From: Schistocephalus solidus
Taxonomy: Eukaryota; Platyhelminthes; Cestoda; Diphyllobothriidea; Diphyllobothriidae
NCBI GenBank assembly: GCA_017591395.1
Contig: WEDG01005032.1
Coordinates: forward strand, 1 to 64,000
Reading direction: 5' to 3'
Length of the DNA stretch: 64,000 nt
Under the pieces are notes generated by a model. It had not been told where the DNA came from and searched no databases. It worked only from the letters and a program-made list of their open reading frames with translations. Of this stretch, positions 58,091 through 64,000 are shown piece by piece. Positions within the stretch are counted from its first letter, which is position 1; each line of letters starts with the position of its first letter. Made by a program: the position numbers and the translations under genes.

Positions 58091-58109
58091 AGATAAATGT
58101 GTCCTTGCT

Positions 58110-58870
58110 GTGGCCAAAACCTGTAACACTAAAGGCTGGGTCTCCTCGACAAATCGAGCATTGAAAGTCATCTCTGCAAATGTACAAAGCCTGTTCAACA
58201 AACTGGACGACCTTAGAAACGTTGTTGAGGAAATTAAACCAGACGTCATGGCTTTCACTGAAGCGTGGCTCACTGCAGACATTACTGATGCTGAAATATC
58301 ACTCAGAGGATATCAGCACTTCAGGAGAGATAGACCAAGTCGAGGAGGAGGAGTCATAGTTTATGTCACTCGCAAGCTGACCGCTATTGCTGACATAAAA
58401 ATTCCATTACGCGATGTGGAAGTCTTAAGCATTACTATATCTGCTAAGTATTCCAGACCACTGACGATATTGGTTGTGAACCGTTCGCCTTATCAGACTT
58501 CCGATAAGGATCTCATTCTCATAACGGAACTCTACAAAGCCAGCGAGAAGAAAGATTTCCTCATTGTAGGGGATTTTAACGCTCGTGATATTGACTGGAA
58601 AACATGGACTGCGCAGGGAATGCCAGATAACTTCAACCACAAACTAATGCAATGGGCAACAGACAAACTTTTCTGTCATAACGTCACCTTTAGAACACGG
58701 ATTTGAGAAGGACATCAGTCAAACTGTCTTGACCTGATTTTTACACGAGATGAAGGCAATGGGCTTAAACTACAGGATTGACCGCCATTAGAGTCAAGTG
58801 ACCACATTACGCTGTGTTTCGAGTACTCACTGTTTCCAAACCAAAATTACCCGATACTTGGGAAAGAAAA
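58110..58870 (+). pseudogene. LINE-B endonuclease (APE-like)
   Basis: Residues in order: ALKVISANVQSLFNKLDDL (catalytic N), VMAFTEAWL (catalytic E), RGGGVIVYV, VVGDFNARDIDW-type residues (here IVGDFNARDIDW, intact), then a stop at 58704-58706. NCLDLIFTRDE and a second stop follow, then LESSDHITL (the SDH motif). Up to the first stop (198 codons) the fold motifs are well preserved. A frameshift near 58810 precedes the linker to RT. Confidence 0.85.
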
Positions 58871-59228
58871 ATTTGGATGGGAGACTTCTCACTTATGAGA
58901 AGACAAATTTCAGAGATAGCCTGGGAAACAGAACTAAATGGTGGAACCAATAAAGATTGGCCGACATTGAGCTCGTTATTGAAAATGATTGTTAACCTTA
59001 ACTGTCCTCTCAGGAGAAAGCCAACCACAAACCGTCCAAAGTGGATAAACTCAAACTTGCAGGCCTATTTCAAAAAAGAAATCGCTTCTGGAGGCATAAC
59101 AGACAAACTGGCTCCGATGCTCACTTACGGGAATATAAGCAGCAATGCAACGCTTGTAAATGTGAGGCTTCTAAGCTGCGGAGGAAGTTCGAACTAAACA
59201 TACTGCAAAAATTGTTGGAACACCCGAA

Positions 59229-61016
59229 ATGCTATATGGCTACATACGGAGTACAAAGAGAATTCAGGATATGATTCCTGCCCTTTGGTCTGCAGGTTTA
59301 AAACTGGAGACCGAAGATCAGGTTAAAGCATCCCTTCTTTCAAAATTATTTCAGACCGTCTTCCCCCGAGAGACTATTAATTTTGCTGCTATTACAACAG
59401 TTTGTCAACCAATATGTACACCTCATTTTCCTTCCTCATCCACCTCCTCCTCATCCACAACAGAGGACCTAGACCTTGACTTTTCACCGACCATAGATAG
59501 AACCGAATTACTTCGTATAAAGCCTGCCAAGTCGCCTTGGCCGGATAGAATTCCTGCATTCGCACTAAGAGAACTTGCTGATGAACTGTGTTTACCATTG
59601 TCCATCATATTCCAAAAGTCCTTTGAAGAAAGCAAACTCCCGGAAGAATTGAATTGTGCATTCATCGCTCCGATCTATATAGGAGGTTCACGACTGGACT
59701 GTGAAAATTACCGCCCTGTCAGTTTAACTTGCAAAGGGTGTAAAATAATGGAGCGTATTATCAAAAGGCACTTAATGCGTGATCTGGAAAACAATCAAAT
59801 CTTATGTGATGTCCAACACGTCTTCCGTCCAGGACGTTCCTGTCTCACGAGTGCCCTTCAGTCGCACGAGAAATGGACAAAGGCAGCAGATAAGGGTCAT
59901 CCAGTAGAAGTTGTATTTTTGAATTCAAGATGGCCTTTGATAGTGTACCACACGGGCTTCTTTTTCAGAAGATTTGGAACGTAGGAATTCGTGGAAAACA
60001 CTTCAATTGGATCAAAAGTTTCTTGTCTTTCAGAGTACAGAGAGTTGTTGTTGGAAACTCTAGCTCGGAATGGGAAAAATTTGAAAGTGGTGTTCCACGG
60101 GGTTCTGTTTTGGGTCCCCTACTCTTCCTAATCTACGTTACCGACTGTCTCAATGACCTAGATTGTCGAGCTGTCATGTTCGCAGATGACATAAAAATAT
60201 GGACTGAAGTCAGCTGCGCTGATGACGCAAAAGGGTTACAATCGAATATTGACAAACTAAGTACCTGGTCGGCTAGGTGGCTTCTTAAGTTTAATGTATC
60301 CAAGTGCGTGATCCTACACATAAGCGCCGGTCGAAAATTATCTCTGAGACACCAGTACTTTATAAATGGCACTGCATTCAAAGAGGTAGAAACATACAAA
60401 GATCTGGGCATGTGGACAACTGCGAATTTGATGCCCTCAGAACACTGTAAGAAAGCAGTCCAGAAGGCAACATGTACATTACATTGGATCAAACGTGCAT
60501 TTAAAATATTCCCCCCCTGATCTCTTCGGAAAAGTCTATGGCGTCTTTGTGAGACCGCATTTAGATTACGGAATTTCAGTCTGGATACCGTGGATGAAGA
60601 AAGCTTTTGACATCCTCGAACAGGTGCAACGGAGAGCAACGAAGATGGTTGACGGTCTTAAGACTTTACCGTACCAACACAGATTGAAAAAGCTTGACTT
60701 ATTTCCTCTTTCCTACAGGCACTTACGGTGTAGCCTCCTCTGGACATTCCGGATTATCCGGGGCCATGATTCCTCCCTGAGATCGGAGGATTTCTTCGAC
60801 TTTGTCTGCACAACTCATCTGCGAGGTCATCCTTACAAGGTTAATAGCGAACGCACGCGATTGAACCTCAGAAAGTTTTGTTTCAGCCAACGAGTGGTAC
60901 GACCTTGGAACTCGTTTCCAAGCGAGACGGTTACGTCTGACAGCATAACTGATTTAAAAGAAGGCTGGATGGCATTATGTTTGACAAGAGACGACTGTCA
61001 CAACATGATTTCTTAA
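59229..61016 (+). pseudogene. LINE-B reverse transcriptase, frameshifted
   Basis: Frame 59229-59930: P-A-K-S-P-W-P-D-R-I-P (normally S-P-G-P-D), PIYIGGSRLDCENYRPVSLT and FRPGRSC. After a frameshift near 59925, frame 59930-60520 has MAFDSVPHGLL (palm A), GVPRGSVLGPLLFLIYVTD (palm B) and MFADDIKIW (palm C, intact). A second frameshift in CCCCCC near 60512 leads to frame 60495-61016 with VRPHLDYGISVW, the RRATKMV.GL thumb and THLRGHPYKV...FCFSQRVVRPWNSFP. Only frameshifts, not stops, break it from 59229 to the natural stop. Confidence 0.88.
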
Positions 61017-61249
61017 AACCAGACTTTTAAAATCTTTCGGGCTCTACTTTTCGTCCAAAATGTTTCGCCTATGGCTGTGAAAACGCATTTGAAGCTATGT
61101 TATGCTTTGACTCAAACATTTTTAAATGTACACCATTTTATATTTACTGTACACATGCAATGATAAGTGTACATTAATAGAGTCATTAAGGACAGTGCCT
61201 GTAACCCTTCAAAATATAAAATATATAAATCTACAATATATAATATTTG

Positions 61250-61970
61250 AGTCAAGGAGAGGAGGCCGGATGCCGCGGGCTTCCAGTTTCACAAGAAGAC
61301 GTCTGTGCGGTACCTTGTCAAAGGCTTTGCTCAGGTCAAAGTACATCACAACCACTGACTTTTGCTCATTACGAAGGGAAGTAACGAGATTAACAAAAGC
61401 TAAGTAACACACTTCACATGACCTTCCAGGTAGAAAATCATATTGTGAGTCACTTTAAAGCTCATTTTCTAGACAAAAGCCGAGAATTTCATTAAAAGTA
61501 ATTTTTTTCAAGAAGTTTTGCTAGAACCGGGGTTTCGTGAACGCCTCGATAATTATTAACATCCGAACGAGATCCCAACTTGAAGACAGGAAGAATAATC
61601 GATGACTCCATGAGTCAGGAAAGAATCCGTTTAAAATATAAACTGATAATATATGGCTAAGCAAGCGGGGCAAGCTCGGCACTCTCTTGATAACTTAGTT
61701 TGGAATACCATCAGTTCCCGAAGATTGCGAGTTTTTTAGACGAATTATTTGCTTACGAATTAATTCTGAGGAGAAATCAATGGTGCTGATAGCATTGAAG
61801 CAGGAAGCCTGATACATTGGAACCGGTTCAGATTCTTTGTCAAATGATTTGAAAAAACGCACTTAACAATTCTGCCTTGTCCGAGTCTTCGGGAATGAAT
61901 TTCTTGTCTTCATTTAGTAATGGAGGAATTGCATAACCTCGTTTATAGGAGGATCGACAACGGAACAGTT
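61250..61970 (-). pseudogene. LINE-G RT fragment (CR1-like)
   Basis: Minus strand from 61920: LPPLLNEDKKFIPEDSDKAE, IILPVFKLGSRSDVNNYRGV, YDFLPGRSCEVCYLAF, and frame 61412-61209 with MYFDLSKAFDKVPHRRLLVK (palm A). Several stops separate the pieces. Palm B and C are absent because homology ends at the tail of LINE-B copy 5. A short related piece is at 11848-11925. Confidence 0.8.
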
Positions 61971-61974
61971 AAGC

Positions 61975-62490
61975 AACAGATTTTGCAGCGTTTGGCGCAC
62001 TGAGTGCGCCATAGCCATGTGGAATAAATTTCCCCATAATATAAAAATCCAGTGAAGTTATTCTTTGTCTAAGATAACTATTACTAGTTTTTTGCATTCA
62101 GAACAGTTTCCGATATTTCTGGGCGCTGACACGGTAGAACCTGTTTTCCTGTTCGACGGAGTGCGCGGCATCTGAACCCGGTCCCAGGTGTTACCTTGAG
62201 GGATACGGCACCGTCTCTGCAGCCTGCACCCGTTGAATTCTTCGGCAGACAGTGAGCAACCGTACACGGATGCACTTTGCCTGGGGCGGAATCCCGGTTC
62301 CTTGCAAAGACAGAAAGACTGCAAACAGACTGAAATTGTGTTAGCCCTTCCCTGATCTGAACTGCTATTATCCTTAAAGGCGGCAGTTTGTTTCTCCTGA
62401 ATAACATTAAGATAGGAAAAACACTTATAATGATATATATTCATGAGTTTTGTTTACTGCCAGCCTGACCCCAACTGAATAGTTCATCTC
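61975..62490 (+). mobile_element. LINE-A copy 5, thumb scrap and 3' UTR without its end
   Basis: AGCCATGTGGAATAAA and the following 3' UTR closely match 47820-48290. The family end (hairpin and ATT tail) is missing; the sequence switches to LINE-B at CTGACA near 62487-62492. Confidence 0.8.
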
Positions 62491-62795
62491 TGACAGCATT
62501 ACTGATTTTAAAAGAAGGCTTGATGGCATTATATTTGACAAAGGACGAATTTCACAACATGATTACTTAAAACCAGCCCCTTTAAAATCTTTCGGGCTCT
62601 AATTTTGTTCCACAATGTTTCGCCTATGGCTGTGAAAACGCATTTGATGTTATGTTATGCTTTGACTCAAACATTTTTAAATGAACACCATTTTATATTG
62701 ACTGTACACATGCAATGATACCTTGACATTAATAGGGTCATCAAGGGCAATGCCTGTAACCCTTCAAAATATACAAAATATACAAATATATATAA
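62485..62795 (+). mobile_element. LINE-B 3' end fused to LINE-A
   Basis: About 310 bp, roughly 90% identical by eye to 60930-61240 (the 3' end of LINE-B copy 5). Ends with AGGG/CCCT and GGGC-AAT-GCCT pairing potential and an AAATATACA-repeat tail. Confidence 0.85.
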
Positions 62796-62799
62796 ACAT

Positions 62800-64000
62800 G
62801 GTCAGTACTGAGTCAATTGACCGACATAAGAGAAGTTTCAATTTTCTTTGTAAAAACATCCCCAAGAGTAAAATCTCCCTGGACGTTGCATTTCATTTCC
62901 TTTACTTATGCGGCTTTAACTTTAAAGTCACTGAAGATAAAAACCCGCCAATTCTGGTCAAACGTTTTTCGGCAATTGAATTTGACCTTATTTTCTCTAA
63001 GCATGAGCACTCAGCTCAATATTTGAAAAAAACAAGTTGTTTTTCTGTAGGGATAAAACCCCAATGGAACGTCGGGTTTCACCCTCATTAGAAAACGAGA
63101 AGTCTTGGTCTACACCTTCAATACCAAATGTTATCTCAGAGGTTTGGCCTCAAGCTAATGCAAGCCCACGGCCCTCCGGATCGATAGGAATTTCGATTCC
63201 AGCTGAATCTTCACCCGTTAACCTTGTTCCTGGTTCGAGTGAAATCGTGTCAATGCCACTTCTTTCTCATCCCAAGCAAACCACACCTGCTATCGCTGTC
63301 AAATCTAGTAAACCTAAGAAAACTCCTAGTAAATCTGAATCATTGGCTAAGCCAGGCATTTAAATCAGGTATTTCATTACCGATGGGAAACCTGCTAAGA
63401 ACTGAGCATCTACAACAGATGCCAACGCTAACGTTAGCATCTTTCCCAACCCAAAAAGTGGCAGAAATCCCCAATTAATTAACCCTTCTAATTGTGTTAC
63501 CAGTTTTTCAAAACTATTTATTTCATTTTCAAATAAACGTTTTCCGCCAATTTAGGCTAATTTCCCTCAAAATCTCATTTCTATTCCCCTCTATCTTTCC
63601 TACGCCACAATATAGCCTTCCCCTTCCATGGTTTTCATCAAAATATGCCGTTGTAAATAATTTCAATTCTTTTGACAGTAACATTTCGACTAATTGTAGA
63701 CCAGATAAATTTTGTTTCCCACATTTCGTTTCTTCTTTCCGGTTTTCTTCTCCACCACCAAATTATCCTTTTTTATAAATACTGATGAGCATAACCTGCA
63801 GCTCAGGAATACGCTCAGCTTAGTTTCACTTAAAACGAGATCAGTTGTAAATAAGATGGCTGAGCCTAGAACAGTAGCCTTTGAGCTTGATCCAGATGTG
63901 CTGTGTATCACTGAATCCTGGGCTCACTCTCTTATTTCTGACTCAACGCTTGCTATAGATAATTTCAATTTGTACCAACAAGACTGCGCTGAAAAACTTG
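62800..64000 (+). mobile_element. LINE-H, 5' part, running off the window
   Basis: A possible ORF1 lies at 62817-63363, in frames that overlap (CKNIPKSKISLDV..., then a P/S/K-rich segment with SKPKKTPSKSES). From 63810 a frame reads SLVSLKTRSVVNKMAE, FELDPDVLCITESWAHSLISD and IDNFNLYQQD, the start of an APE-like endonuclease (catalytic N replaced by T in KTRS; catalytic E present in TESW). It starts within or next to the LINE-B tail at about 62795. Assignment of the 62800-63700 part to this element is inference. Confidence 0.6.

Larger units (their letters stand above)
57250..61240 (+). mobile_element. LINE-B copy 5, nearly full length
   Basis: ORF1, endonuclease and RT in order on the plus strand, about 4 kb. 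It ends at 61180-61240 with AAGGACAGTGCCT and AACCCTT, then an A/T-rich AAATATA tail. It is the most complete LINE here. It is inactivated by frameshifts and stops, two of the frameshifts in homopolymer runs. Confidence 0.88.

Noticed and set aside
61126..61407. Plus-strand 93-codon frame
   Set aside because: It is the antisense of LINE-G RT palm residues and of the LINE-B tail.
1..64000. CRISPR arrays, operons, ribosome-binding sites or prokaryotic features
   Set aside because: Nothing of this kind is seen; spliced genes and retroelements show this is eukaryotic nuclear DNA.

Overview
The window looks like repeat-rich nuclear DNA of a parasitic flatworm, most likely a tapeworm. The evidence is: (a) a CsRn1-type Ty3/Gypsy element with a tRNA-Trp primer site and a C-x2-H-x9-C-x3-C Gag knuckle; (b) several Penelope-like elements (PLEs) carrying a GIY-YIG nuclease; (c) CR1-like and RTE-like LINEs of types common in trematodes and cestodes; (d) a host ribosomal protein gene with introns of 33, 83 and 36 nt. 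I infer flatworm with good confidence and cestode with moderate confidence; nothing here fixes the species. Family letters (LINE-A to LINE-H, PLE 0 to 3) are labels used only within this answer.

Layout. 1-2104: LINE-A copy with a 350-bp tandem duplication. 2105-3750: PLE and RTE-type LINE-E scraps. 3960-6290: diverged non-coding repeats. 6930-7712: LINE-A. 8690-11760: minus-strand LINE-E interrupted by a PLE with a hammerhead-ribozyme-like 3' end. 14090-15140: DNA-transposon transposase remnant. 15143-21110: minus-strand LINE-A split by a plus-strand LINE-B whose 668-codon reverse-transcriptase frame has a single stop. 21712-22720: two LINE-B 3' ends. 26230-27470: LINE-F. 29544-31611: four phase-compatible exons of an unidentified host gene. 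31800-32520: PLE 3. 33395-34335: second copy of the dispersed repeat at 5376-6290. 34505-36595: PLE 1, flanked by inverted copies of a hammerhead-like block. 38691-39235: complete four-exon host gene for ribosomal protein eL22. 40740-45935: complete but inactivated Gypsy element with 95-96% identical LTRs and a 4-bp target duplication. 45936-49890: head-to-tail chain of three LINE families. 50340-53740: LINE-B fragment and minus-strand LINE-D lacking its catalytic box. 54050-56560: two LINE-C 3' halves. 57250-61240: nearly full-length LINE-B with ORF1, endonuclease and RT. 61250-62795: LINE-G fragment and a LINE-A/LINE-B chimera. 62800-64000: 5' part of another LINE running off the window.

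How it fits together. Almost all coding signal belongs to dead or dying retroelements nested in or abutting each other. Only two loci look like cellular genes: eL22, which reads cleanly, and the unidentified gene at 29.5-31.6 kb. The LINE families end in a short hairpin followed by a microsatellite tail, and later LINEs often start exactly in an earlier tail. The PLEs carry blocks resembling decayed hammerhead ribozymes. These two RNA-level patterns, plus the unidentified spliced gene, are the most interesting items.
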